Assembly: GCA_021776025.1 (NCBI GenBank)
Contig: JAJFGR010000007.1
Coordinates: forward strand, 62,001 to 126,000
Direction of reading: 5' to 3'
DNA length: 64,000 nt
From: Alphaproteobacteria bacterium
GTDB taxonomy: Bacteria > Pseudomonadota > Alphaproteobacteria > Micavibrionales > Micavibrionaceae
In this document: one piece after another, positions 1 to 8,390 of the stretch
How the letters are laid out: each line of letters opens with the position of its first letter
How positions within the stretch are numbered: position 1 is the stretch's first letter
Made by a program: the position numbers and the translations under genes
The notes under the pieces: model-generated
Seen by the model: the letters and a program-made list of their open reading frames with translations, nothing else
Databases searched by the model: none
What the model was told of the DNA's origin: nothing

Positions 1-98
1 CGGATCAGCTTTATCGCGGCCATGACCATGAATTTGAATTTGAGCGGACAATCAGCCGTTTGTTAGAGATGCAGTCTGCGGCGTATCTGTTTGATTGA
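1..98 (+). CDS. zapE: ZapE/AFG1-family ATPase, 3' end only
   Basis: The third frame is open from the window edge to a TGA at 96-98 and gives about 31 residues, including FEFERTISRLLEMQS. ZapE (AFG1-like P-loop ATPases linked to cell division and organelle quality control) typically ends in a stretch of this type, with aromatic-rich FEF, RTxSRL and EMQS. The gene commonly stands just upstream of mdh in alphaproteobacteria, which fits the genes that follow here. The ATPase domain lies outside the window, so the call rests on the tail and on context. Confidence 0.65.
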   Translation, partial: DQLYRGHDHEFEFERTISRLLEMQSAAYLFD

Positions 99-162
99 TT
101 TGGCATAATACATGCAACAATAGTAACGAATTTTAAGGATTTTTAGGTACTCTAGATAAGCT

Positions 163-1413
163 ATGGTGAATTTAATCGAAAAATTCTTCGTGAAGAAGAA
201 AAAAACCTATCAAGAACAACGGGATGCGCTGGCTTCGGCCAATGTGAGGCAGCGTATGTCATTGGCTAGTGATTCCAAGACAAATAGGGAAATTTTGTAC
301 TATCTGGCGGAAAAAGACCCGGAACCCAAGGTTCGTAAGGCTGTCGCGCAGAATAAATCGATGCCGGTGCAGGTTTCAACCGTTTTGGCCGGTGATAACG
401 ATGAGGATGTGCGTTTGGCTTTGGCGGCGCGTTTGGTTGATCTCTTGCCCGATGTTTGCGAAGACAAGCAAAGCCAGCTTTATGCCTTTGCCGTGCAGGC
501 GCTCGGGACGCTGGCGCTTGATGAGGTTTTGAAAATTCGTGTGGCGTTATCTTCAACATTGAAAGACCATGCCCACACGCCGCCGAAAATTGCCGGGCAG
601 CTGGCGCGGGATGTAGAGCAACAGGTTTCCGAGCCGATCTTGCGGTTTTGTTCGGCGCTTTCCAGCAAAGATTTACTCGATATTTTGAAATCCCATCCGG
701 CGAGCTGGGTGATTGAAGCGATTGCTAGCCGCGAAGAGGTTAGCGAGGAAGTTTCCGAAGCTGTGATTGAAACGCGCGATACATATGGCGGCGGCGCGCT
801 GATTGGCAATGATAGTGCGATGATCACCGTTAGCTTGCTGCACAAAATTGTCGAGATTGCACGCAGCCTGCCGGAATGGCAAAAACCGATGGCGGTGCGC
901 AAGTCTTTGCCCACATCCATTGCGAAAGATCTGGCGGAATTCGTCGATGCGTCTGTGCGTGAGCTGCTCATCAGCCGTGCGGATTTTGATGAAAATACGA
1001 CAGAGGAAATTGCCGCTGTGTTTCGCCGCCGCGTCGATTTTGTTGATGAAAGTTCAGAAGAGACAACGCGGGAAAAACTCAAGCGTCTTATTAAAGAAGG
1101 TAATTTAACCGAAGAAACAATCTCCGATGCGCTGGCGATGCGTGACCGGGAATTTGTGGCGGCGGCGATTGCCCATATGGCTAAAACAACGCCGGAGAAC
1201 GTCACCAAGATTTTTGATATGCAGGCGGCCAAACCCATTGTGGCGCTATCCTGGCATGCCGGGCTGTCTATGCGCATGGCGATGCAGCTGCAAAAAGACG
1301 CAGGGCGGGTGAACCCAACAGAAATTATCTATCCCAAAGGCGGCACCGATTACCCGCTGGATGAAGAGGCGCTGAACTGGCAGCTTGAGTTTTTGGGGCT
1401 GAAGAAAGCTTAA
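163..1413 (+). CDS. DUF2336 domain protein
   Basis: A 416-residue soluble protein without signal peptide or membrane segment. The first ~150 residues are made of short helical units (for example DPEPKVRKAVAQN and DEDVRLALAARLVDLLPD) that look like HEAT-type repeats, and the rest is also predicted helical. This fits DUF2336, a family largely found in alphaproteobacteria with no settled biochemical role; some members are tied to cell-cycle or motility signalling. No strong Shine-Dalgarno is placed correctly for the ATG at 163 (an AAGGA lies about 25 bases upstream), and a GTG directly after it is an alternative start. It stands alone between zapE and the malate dehydrogenase genes. Confidence 0.75.
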   Translation: MVNLIEKFFVKKKKTYQEQRDALASANVRQRMSLASDSKTNREILYYLAEKDPEPKVRKAVAQNKSMPVQVSTVLAGDNDEDVRLALAARLVDLLPDVCEDKQSQLYAFAVQALGTLALDEVLKIRVALSSTLKDHAHTPPKIAGQLARDVEQQVSEPILRFCSALSSKDLLDILKSHPASWVIEAIASREEVSEEVSEAVIETRDTYGGGALIGNDSAMITVSLLHKIVEIARSLPEWQKPMAVRKSLPTSIAKDLAEFVDASVRELLISRADFDENTTEEIAAVFRRRVDFVDESSEETTREKLKRLIKEGNLTEETISDALAMRDREFVAAAIAHMAKTTPENVTKIFDMQAAKPIVALSWHAGLSMRMAMQLQKDAGRVNPTEIIYPKGGTDYPLDEEALNWQLEFLGLKKA

Positions 1414-1522
1414 TCCAGCCCTGTATTTCCAATAATCGTATGTTTTTGCTTGCCTTCTGTTGGGGAGGAGGGTATTTATGGCAATCAAATTTATTAATGA
1501 CTGTGTTTAAGGAGAGTTTTCT

Positions 1523-2545
1523 ATGAGTATATTGCGTCGTCCAAAAATTGGGGTCGTGGGTGGAGGTCAGATTGGCGGCATAATTGCTTTGTTGGCGGCT
1601 CAAGACGGTATTGATGTAGGTCTAGTGGATATTAAGGGTGGGCTTGCTCAGGCTAAAGGACTGGATATAGAGCAGGCTGGTTATGCTGGTTCTTTCGGTT
1701 CTGCTGTAGAGGGTGGCGATTCTTATGAAAATTTGGAAGGTAGTGATATTGTTATCATTACATCTGGTTTGCCGCGTAAGCCAGGCCAGAACCGTGATGA
1801 CTTGCTGCTTATAAATGCAGAGATCATTAAAGCTGTTACTGAGCAAGTAATGAAACATACAAAGAATCCTGTTCTGATTTACGTGGCCAATCCTGTTGAC
1901 GCCATAACTAGATTGGGGAAAGAAATTTCCGGTTTAGACTCAAATAAAGTCATTGGTATGGCCCCTTTTCTTGATAGCTCAAGGTTTGCAAAGCTTCTTA
2001 GTGAGAAGCTTGAGGTTAGTATGAAAGACATTGTGGCTCCGGTTTTGGGTGGTCACGGCGATACGATGGTGCCTCTTGTCCGTTATACGACGGTAGGTGG
2101 TTTACCTCTTTTAGAATGGGTGAGACAAGGAAAAATTTCACAAGATGAAGTGGATGATATTGTTCAAGAAACCCGTGTTGGTGGTGGTTCGCTTGTAAAG
2201 CTATTTGGCAAAGATGCTCCCAAAGGGCATGGAGGGTCTGCTTTTAATGCGCCAGCTATGTGTGCTTATGAGATGGCGAAGGCCATTATTAAGGATGAAA
2301 ACCGTGTAATTTCTGTTTGCACCTCTTTTGACGGGCTGTATGGCGGCGGCGACGGACATGGCGTGAATATTAAAAGAGGTACTTATGTAGGCCTTCCTGT
2401 TATTTTGGGTGCAGGAGGTGTGAAGCGTGTGATTGATTATCCTCTTATTCATGAAGAGCAAACAGAGTTAGAGGCTTCTGTAGGTGCTGTTTTGAATGAA
2501 CAGAATGGGCTTTACGAGATTGAAAGTCTTGGCCTTAAAATGTAG
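1523..2545 (+). CDS. mdh: malate dehydrogenase, LDH-like type, divergent
   Basis: NAD-dependent oxidation of malate to oxaloacetate is expected. The 340-residue protein has the Rossmann loop GGGQIGG (13-19), substrate arginines in PRKPGQNRD (R85, R91), the NPVDA motif (N123), the LDSSR motif (D151, R154) and catalytic H178 in GGHGDTM. R85 is the position that separates malate from lactate dehydrogenases. It is longer than the usual ~320 residues: two glycine- and histidine-containing insertions flank the FNAPA segment and there is a C-terminal tail. The usual GMAGVLDSAR is here GMAPFLDSSR. Base use is more A+T-rich, with many T-ending codons, than the next gene. An AAGGAGAG Shine-Dalgarno lies just upstream of the ATG and a terminator follows. 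It could instead serve another 2-hydroxy acid. Confidence 0.82.
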   Translation: MSILRRPKIGVVGGGQIGGIIALLAAQDGIDVGLVDIKGGLAQAKGLDIEQAGYAGSFGSAVEGGDSYENLEGSDIVIITSGLPRKPGQNRDDLLLINAEIIKAVTEQVMKHTKNPVLIYVANPVDAITRLGKEISGLDSNKVIGMAPFLDSSRFAKLLSEKLEVSMKDIVAPVLGGHGDTMVPLVRYTTVGGLPLLEWVRQGKISQDEVDDIVQETRVGGGSLVKLFGKDAPKGHGGSAFNAPAMCAYEMAKAIIKDENRVISVCTSFDGLYGGGDGHGVNIKRGTYVGLPVILGAGGVKRVIDYPLIHEEQTELEASVGAVLNEQNGLYEIESLGLKM

Positions 2546-2576
2546 GCGACCTTCTGCTAATTAGAGAGATCAAAAT

Positions 2577-2604
2577 CGCCCCACGCAAACGGGGCGGTTT
2601 TTTG
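2577..2604 (+). terminator. rho-independent terminator after the first mdh
   Basis: A perfect 6-bp stem CGCCCC/GGGGCG (2577-2582 and 2591-2596) with an 8-base loop is followed by GTTTTTTG. A-T pairs on each side can extend the stem. It closes the first malate dehydrogenase gene and separates it from the second, so the two are probably transcribed independently. Confidence 0.85.
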
Positions 2605-2687
2605 TTGAGTGCATTTCTTCATGGCCTTCATGGCCTTCGTCGTTTAAAATCTGTTCTCTAGAATGATTCACAAAGAAGGACACCATC

Positions 2688-3686
2688 ATGAAAGCTCCCA
2701 AACGCGTTGTTATTACCGGGGCCGCTGGCCAAATTGGTTATGCATTGTTATTCCGCATTGCATCAGGTTCGATGTTAGGTGCCGATCAGCCGGTTATTCT
2801 GCAGCTTTTGGAAATCACCCCGGCGCTAGGCGCACTCGATGGTGTGGTGATGGAGCTGAATGATTGTGCGTTCCCATTGCTTCAAGGCATCGTGACGACG
2901 GATGATCCGAATGTGGCCTTCAAAGATGCGGATTACGCGCTGCTGGTTGGTTCTATGCCGCGTAAAGAGGGGATGGAACGCGCCGATCTTCTGACAGCGA
3001 ATGGCGGGATTTTTGGACCGCAGGGCAAAGCGCTGAATGATCATGCATCTCGCGATGTGAAAGTTCTTGTTGTGGGTAACCCGGCAAACACCAATGCGCT
3101 GATTGCGCAGGCCAATGCACCTGATCTTGATCCAAAATGTTTTACGGCGATGGTTCGCCTCGATCATAATCGGGCGATTTCCGGGCTTGCTGAACAAACA
3201 GAGTCTCATTCAACTGATATCAAGAAAATGACTATTTGGGGGAATCACAGCGCGACGCAATATCCTGATCTGCATCAAACAACAGTGTGTGACGCGCCGG
3301 CGATGGGGTTGATTGAACAAGGCTGGTATGAAAATGAATTTATTCCGACTGTGCAGCAGCGCGGTGCGGCGATTATTAAAGCGCGCGGAGCGTCTTCTGC
3401 GGCCTCTGCAGCGTCTGCGGCGATTGATCATATGCGTGATTGGACACTGGGTACGCCCGAAGGAGACTGGGTGTCGATGGGGATACCGTCTGATGGTTCA
3501 TACGGCATCGAGGAGGGCGTGATTTACGGTTATCCCGTGACATGCAGCGGCGGAAAATATGAAATCGTTCAAGGGCTGGAGATTAATGAGTTCTCACGTG
3601 CGCGCATGGATGCAACTGATAAAGAGTTGCGTGAAGAGAGACAGGCTGTAGAAGACCTTCTCGGTAGCCAGAGCAAAGCGGCGTAA
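2688..3686 (+). CDS. mdh: malate dehydrogenase, cytosolic-like type
   Basis: NAD-dependent malate dehydrogenase of the TCA cycle. The 332-residue length and motifs match the cytosolic-type MDH branch and not the LDH-like branch of the gene before it. Visible are [11 protein letters not shown] (nucleotide loop, 10-20), [14 protein letters not shown] (R92, R98 for malate), GNPANTNA (N131), RLDHNR (D159) and IWGNHSATQ with catalytic H187. The ATG at 2688 has an AAGGA about 10 bases upstream. In related genomes mdh is followed directly by sucC; here six kilobases of opposite-strand genes intervene. This copy is the better candidate for the housekeeping enzyme because its sequence is closer to the family pattern. 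Confidence 0.92.
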   Translation: MKAPKRVVITGAAGQIGYALLFRIASGSMLGADQPVILQLLEITPALGALDGVVMELNDCAFPLLQGIVTTDDPNVAFKDADYALLVGSMPRKEGMERADLLTANGGIFGPQGKALNDHASRDVKVLVVGNPANTNALIAQANAPDLDPKCFTAMVRLDHNRAISGLAEQTESHSTDIKKMTIWGNHSATQYPDLHQTTVCDAPAMGLIEQGWYENEFIPTVQQRGAAIIKARGASSAASAASAAIDHMRDWTLGTPEGDWVSMGIPSDGSYGIEEGVIYGYPVTCSGGKYEIVQGLEINEFSRARMDATDKELREERQAVEDLLGSQSKAA

Positions 3687-4551
3687 TTGAATCCAGTTTT
3701 GCCAATTGAGGCGCCGGCTCGCTTTTTGCGCAGGCCGGCGTTTTGTTTTTATAAGCAACTTGATGAATGGTTTTGAATTCCTTGTGCACGCGGCTTTCAA
3801 ATTTTGCGTAAGCTTCGCGCGCGGTGAGGGGGCGCTTTCCACTATAGAAAAAGGCACGGTTCATTCTGGCGGCTTCACGCATCGCCGGATTATTAAGTCC
3901 GGCAACAGCAATCACTGATCCCCTGCGTTTCATCGTATAAAATTCCTTGGCTAGCGGTAGGCCCAGCATATGGGCAATGTAATGGTCGGTCGCTGTAACT
4001 CGCCCGCCGCGCTTGTAACTGCGGATGACATCGGTTTCCTCGCGGACCTGATACGCTTTAATCAGTGCGGAGATTTCAGGGTCATGGCGCAGCGCGAGAA
4101 TTTCGGCCTTCAGATAAGGGTTGCCGTTTTTGATATAAGGCACGCCTGGGTATTTAGCGCGGGCAATGGCTTCGCCATAATGCGCGTAGCCTATTTCATG
4201 GCCGTAGCGGCGGATGAGGGTGAGCCATGTTGGTTCGATATATTGAAACGCGCCGCGCGCGCTTGTGTACTGGGCTGCTGTTAAACGTCCTAAATCACTT
4301 TCCATTTTGGCCTTCAGCACCATCAATTTAAAATCAACGCCAGTTTTGAGCGAGGCTTTATAAATCGCGGTGGCTAGCTGTCCGTTTTGATTTTGTGAGA
4401 GCAGATATTCTTTTAATGAACGCGCAAGTTCGAGGCGCTTTTCATCTTTATTTTGCAACAGCATTACACTGGCGGGTTTCACACAGCTTTCGGCCTGCGC
4501 GATGGCAGGCATAGAAATCATCACAAATAAAAGAATAAAAAATCGGGTCAT
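3583..4551 (-). CDS. exported lytic transglycosylase (SLT-like)
   Basis: 322 residues beginning with a typical signal peptide ([20 protein letters not shown], cut near residue 20). An SLT/lysozyme-like domain follows, with the probable catalytic Glu84 in AKMESDLG and the paired [13 protein letters not shown] segment that lines the substrate groove. This predicts cleavage of peptidoglycan glycan strands in the periplasm. The last ~34 residues are antisense to the end of mdh and cross its terminator. They contain no recognisable domain, so the original stop may have been lost by a frameshift in the tail. The true functional end probably lies near residue 285. Confidence 0.8.
   Translation of the reverse strand: MTRFFILLFVMISMPAIAQAESCVKPASVMLLQNKDEKRLELARSLKEYLLSQNQNGQLATAIYKASLKTGVDFKLMVLKAKMESDLGRLTAAQYTSARGAFQYIEPTWLTLIRRYGHEIGYAHYGEAIARAKYPGVPYIKNGNPYLKAEILALRHDPEISALIKAYQVREETDVIRSYKRGGRVTATDHYIAHMLGLPLAKEFYTMKRRGSVIAVAGLNNPAMREAARMNRAFFYSGKRPLTAREAYAKFESRVHKEFKTIHQVAYKNKTPACAKSEPAPQLAKLDSITPLCSGYREGLLQPVSLHATLYQLHPCAHVRTH
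3712..3750 (+). terminator. rho-independent terminator after the second mdh
   Basis: A perfect 7-bp stem CGCCGGC/GCCGGCG (3712-3718 and 3734-3740) is followed by TTTTGTTTTT. It lies inside the 3' part of the opposite-strand transglycosylase ORF, so that protein reads through the terminator DNA. Confidence 0.8.
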
Positions 4552-4702
4552 ATACTGTTTCTATAACTTTAGGGAAGTAAAGGGCAGGGGGCCATACAGG
4601 CGAATGTGGCCAACAAAAATATGCTGCCTAATCTTAAGTTTAAATTTTTGAGGTAAATTGTTTGATAAGTTTAGATTGGATTTAAGTGAAATGTGCTCAA
4701 GG

Positions 4703-5881
4703 TTAAGGCCCCTGTATAATGGCTTTAAGGTTTGCAGGGCTATCAAGCACGGTTTTGGGGTGGTTTTTGAGAGTGGTGTCTCGCATCTCTTTCAATGCAT
4801 CGATTAAATTGGAAGGTGAACCGTTTGGTCCTGCTAATCCAAGCCATACCTTACCAATGCTATCAGCGATTTCGTTATAATCTTTGTCTTGGATGTTGTC
4901 TTTGAGCAGTCTTTTAAAACCGCCATTTATCCTGATCATGCGGAAAAGAGCAAAATTTGTTTGGTTCTCAAGCGTGAATTTATCGGTGCCCTTAATGTCA
5001 CCTTGCTTAACCATGCCGTCGAGTGTTGTCATTGTAAATTGATACGCTCCGGTGGCGGATGATCCTGTTCCGTTTGGAATAAGGGTGTCCCCATGCACAT
5101 CTTTTGCCGTATATTGCTCATCCAGATATTGTCTTTGCCATTGAATGACTTCATTCACTGTCATGTTTGTAAATGTTGGCACTGTCAGGCCACCTGGCGT
5201 TTTTTGGCCGGGTTCGAACCCTTTTGTTTCTTTGCCTAAATTATGTTGTTTAAGGTCTGGCTTGTTTCTGTAATCGAAAACAATATTTGGCTTGCCATAG
5301 TCAGATTCTGTTTTTGTGATTAAGCCGATTAACTTTCCTACGCCCAGACTTTTGATTAAAGGATCATTTGTTGCAAGTTTGCCGATGGCTTTTGTCTTTT
5401 CCGCTGTCGTAGTCTTAGTGTCGTCGATAATGTCTTTTGCTTTGACAAGAACTTTATCTACTTTATTTTTTAGGCCCTGCACCGCGGGGTCGACTTTTAC
5501 ATCTTTCGTGAAACGTTCTGAATATTGGGAGAAGCCTTCCCAATCGCCGCGCATCAGCATGGCGACCATCTCAAGGAACATGTCGAACATGCCGCCCATT
5601 GACACGTTGTCAAGAAGGAGACCATGGGTTTTGGTGTTATCTTCGTCGTGTGTCACGCCTTCTGTTGCTAGTGTTTTTCCTTCTGGGATGAAATGTCGAC
5701 CGGCTTTGTCTTTGAGGGTCTTCTCTTCAGGAGGAGTGTTGTCGTCTGGATTTTTAGCAGGTTTTTCACGCGGTGTTTCTGCTTCACCCGCTTTTTTGTG
5801 TTCAGGTGTAAGCGCGCCGCCTGTGGCTGCGCTATCTGTTTTTTTTGTAATACCGGGAGTTGCTGAATCTTTTTCAGCCAT
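4703..5881 (-). CDS. muramidase-like protein without signal peptide
   Basis: 392 residues. Residues 1-90 are charged and probably disordered (rich in K, E, P, T). A segment near 91-115 is methionine-rich and amphipathic (MFDMFLEMVAMLMRG). Residues 230-350 resemble phage-lysozyme-type muramidases: MTVNEVIQWQ, then SSATGAYQFTMTTLDGM, then LENQ, and a final KVWLGLAG motif. This would cut peptidoglycan, but there is no N-terminal signal, so export would need a dedicated secretion route or cell lysis. It belongs to a minus-strand group with the two large unknown genes upstream. The muramidase assignment comes from motif order and I cannot confirm the catalytic acid. Confidence 0.6.
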   Translation of the reverse strand: MAEKDSATPGITKKTDSAATGGALTPEHKKAGEAETPREKPAKNPDDNTPPEEKTLKDKAGRHFIPEGKTLATEGVTHDEDNTKTHGLLLDNVSMGGMFDMFLEMVAMLMRGDWEGFSQYSERFTKDVKVDPAVQGLKNKVDKVLVKAKDIIDDTKTTTAEKTKAIGKLATNDPLIKSLGVGKLIGLITKTESDYGKPNIVFDYRNKPDLKQHNLGKETKGFEPGQKTPGGLTVPTFTNMTVNEVIQWQRQYLDEQYTAKDVHGDTLIPNGTGSSATGAYQFTMTTLDGMVKQGDIKGTDKFTLENQTNFALFRMIRINGGFKRLLKDNIQDKDYNEIADSIGKVWLGLAGPNGSPSNLIDALKEMRDTTLKNHPKTVLDSPANLKAIIQGP

Positions 5882-6012
5882 GTCGCACCCTCTTTTTTAA
5901 TTACCGCATTGTTTTTATTATTATTTTTTAATTTTATAATTGTTCCCCCTATTATGAAGAAACAGGGTTAATTTTTTGTTAATATTTGGATGAAACTGGG
6001 TGTTAAAGGGGC

Positions 6013-8262
6013 TTAAGGTATGCCCGGAGCGTTTGTTAGCTGTACAGACTCATTTGGAGCCGAGTTTGATTTCGGAGCCGTTTCCGTAACGGTTTCGAGT
6101 TTGTTTTGAGGATTTACAACAAAATCCTCTACAATTTTAAAATCAGGCGCGTTGGCCTTAACCTCAGCGAGGAATGTCTCCTTGTCTGCGGGTGACATGC
6201 CGTCAACTTTCATGTCGAAATCAGACTGTGCGATGCTTGGATAGTGATGGATCTGGTCGGCATAAGCTTGAGCTTTGTTGATGATGTCAGCTTTCTGTTG
6301 TTCAGCTGTGAAATTTCTGTTGAGTTCTGGTTTGCCTGTTTCGGTTGTTTTGCCGGTGCGTGCGGTTGCTGTTTCCCCTTTGAGTGTGTCTAGTTTTTCT
6401 TTAGTAGCAGCCACGTTCTCTTTTGCCTTCTCTTTAATATTTCTTTGCTCGATTGCTTCGTCAAGATTTTCAAATAAGGCATCAACCGCGTTGTCGCTTC
6501 TAATCTTGTTCTCTGTCCCAACACGTACGTTGCGTTCTACATTCTTAGCTCCAGCCAAATCTTCATTACCAAAATTGTAGGCAAATCTACCGTCATTGAT
6601 GGTTTTTAAAAGATCGGAATCTGTAAGTTGGATTTTCCCTGTTCCATCATTTAGGCCAATAGAATCGAGTGTTTTATCTTCGGGGTTAGAGCCAAGTGTT
6701 CCTAAGTTAAAGCCAAGATTAACACCTGTTAGATGTGCCGTGTCAGAGTTTATGTCGTCTGAGCTTGTATCGTTTGTGCTTAAGCTATCTAGATTGAAGT
6801 TATCCTCGAGCTTACCAAAACTTGAGGTGTTGAAGGCGCCGCCTAAACCAACATAATGGCTGGATCCATTTCCGTTTTTGTAAATGAAATAAGAGCCGTT
6901 TTCTTCATAAACGACGTAATCTTTTCCTTCAATATCCACGGTATGAATATTGTGATTTGTTATGTCGTCTATTTCCCCAAATGAGTTGTCTGCTGTAGTG
7001 CTTAAGCCGTCTATGGCTATATCTGTGTTTTTTGAATGAGCATCTAATGCTGCGGCTTCTGCCTGTGCCGCGGTTTCTGCTTCTTCTGTGTATTTGGCTA
7101 GCTGGTTTTCTAGTTCAGCTTTGAATTCTTCAGCGTTAGATGTCAAAAGTTCCTTTCCAATGCCGCCGTGAAAGCCGTTAATTTTCTCCATTAAAAGAGC
7201 GTGTTCTTGTTCAAGTTTAGCAAGTTCTTGTTCGTAAAATTGTGTCGCATGAGGGCCTTGCATGTTCGCATCTGAAAATAATGTTTGGTCCGTTTTCATT
7301 CCTGCTTCATAATCTGCCTTGAGTTGTTTCATTTCTTCGAGACGGTCATTTAGGGCTCCATGAGCCATATAAGCTTCCATAGCTTCGGGATTTTTATTGT
7401 AATATTCCATCGCACTGTCATATGTGCCTTCGGCCATCTTTTTGGCTGCTTCTGGAGTGAGGCCTTCCGTTTTTTCATACATTTTAGCCAAGTTATCGAG
7501 GAGGTTTTCCTTAACAAGAGGTCTTGCTTGTTCGTCTGTTAAGCCCTCTTTATCCATAAGTTTTTTGGTTAAATCATTTTCCAATTTTTTCAAAGTTGCA
7601 GCTTGTTCTTCTTGAGTGCCAGCGTTTATGCAGTCTGCCAAGCCTGCGTGAATAGCAGGGTATTGTGTTGCTAGAAAATCCAATGCCGCTTCACGCTGTG
7701 CAATATTCATGTTTATGTGGTGGATTTGGTCGGCAAATATTTGACCTTTTGTTTTCCCGTTTATGCTGCCGCCTGTTGCTCCAGAGTATGCGGTATGGGC
7801 ATTTTGGAAGGGGGAGTTCGGTCCCATCTGCGCGGCAATTTGCTGCATGGCGAATTGTGCGGCAGGGTTGTCGGTGCCAAAAATGCTTTCAAGAGTTCTG
7901 GCATCGTTTGCCGGGTTTTCGTCCAGCAAATCCTCAATCAGATCATCAAGGTCGGCGGGTTCTGTTTCGCTAATGGTTTTGAAGGCTGCGGCTGTTTGTT
8001 CGGGGCTGTAATCTTCATGCGCCAGCGTTGTTTCGTAGACGTTGTTAATCACATTTTCGAGGGCCGCGTTCATGTCGGCAATGTGCATGTTCAGAACATT
8101 GCTGGGATCACCTGTAGGTATTGTTTTGTCTTCGACTTCAGCGAGGCGTCTGCCTTCTACACCTGAGAGACCTTTGGTGTCTGCACGCGGCAAAATCACC
8201 TCGTCTTCCGGAGATGAATCTTTTCTCTTTGTCTTTGGTGGGTTTCCGTTAAGCCCGCCCAT
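6013..8262 (-). CDS. large unknown protein, coiled-coil rich
   Basis: 749 residues, acidic, without signal peptide or membrane segments. I do not recognise a family. Residues ~150-400 are mostly helical with long Glu/Lys/Ala heptad-like runs. The motif ADQIHH followed by IAQ occurs twice, near residues 176 and 665. A short beta-rich patch near residues 445-480 (DYVVYEENGSYFIYKNGNG) interrupts the helices, and the segment after it is Asn/Asp/Ser-rich. The architecture suggests a structural or secreted protein and not an enzyme. It is flanked by the muramidase-like gene and another ~750-residue unknown on the same strand, with 128-131 bases between genes, so each may have its own promoter. Confidence 0.6.
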   Translation of the reverse strand: MGGLNGNPPKTKRKDSSPEDEVILPRADTKGLSGVEGRRLAEVEDKTIPTGDPSNVLNMHIADMNAALENVINNVYETTLAHEDYSPEQTAAAFKTISETEPADLDDLIEDLLDENPANDARTLESIFGTDNPAAQFAMQQIAAQMGPNSPFQNAHTAYSGATGGSINGKTKGQIFADQIHHINMNIAQREAALDFLATQYPAIHAGLADCINAGTQEEQAATLKKLENDLTKKLMDKEGLTDEQARPLVKENLLDNLAKMYEKTEGLTPEAAKKMAEGTYDSAMEYYNKNPEAMEAYMAHGALNDRLEEMKQLKADYEAGMKTDQTLFSDANMQGPHATQFYEQELAKLEQEHALLMEKINGFHGGIGKELLTSNAEEFKAELENQLAKYTEEAETAAQAEAAALDAHSKNTDIAIDGLSTTADNSFGEIDDITNHNIHTVDIEGKDYVVYEENGSYFIYKNGNGSSHYVGLGGAFNTSSFGKLEDNFNLDSLSTNDTSSDDINSDTAHLTGVNLGFNLGTLGSNPEDKTLDSIGLNDGTGKIQLTDSDLLKTINDGRFAYNFGNEDLAGAKNVERNVRVGTENKIRSDNAVDALFENLDEAIEQRNIKEKAKENVAATKEKLDTLKGETATARTGKTTETGKPELNRNFTAEQQKADIINKAQAYADQIHHYPSIAQSDFDMKVDGMSPADKETFLAEVKANAPDFKIVEDFVVNPQNKLETVTETAPKSNSAPNESVQLTNAPGIP

Positions 8263-8390
8263 ATTTATACACCCTTATCAAATAGTTAGACTGTTCAAGC
8301 AGTCCTTACGCGTGCGTTTATTATGATATGTAAAACTTTAGATTTTATTAACGTAATGCCGATTTTGCTAAGTTTTGGCTTTTTATTGTT

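Noticed and set aside
480-1277. 265-codon minus-strand ORF
   Set aside because: Antisense shadow of the DUF2336 gene; Ser-rich low-complexity translation and no ribosome binding site.
7717-8166. 149-codon plus-strand ORF rich in Cys and Phe
   Set aside because: Antisense to the 749-codon unknown gene, with composition typical of shadow frames.
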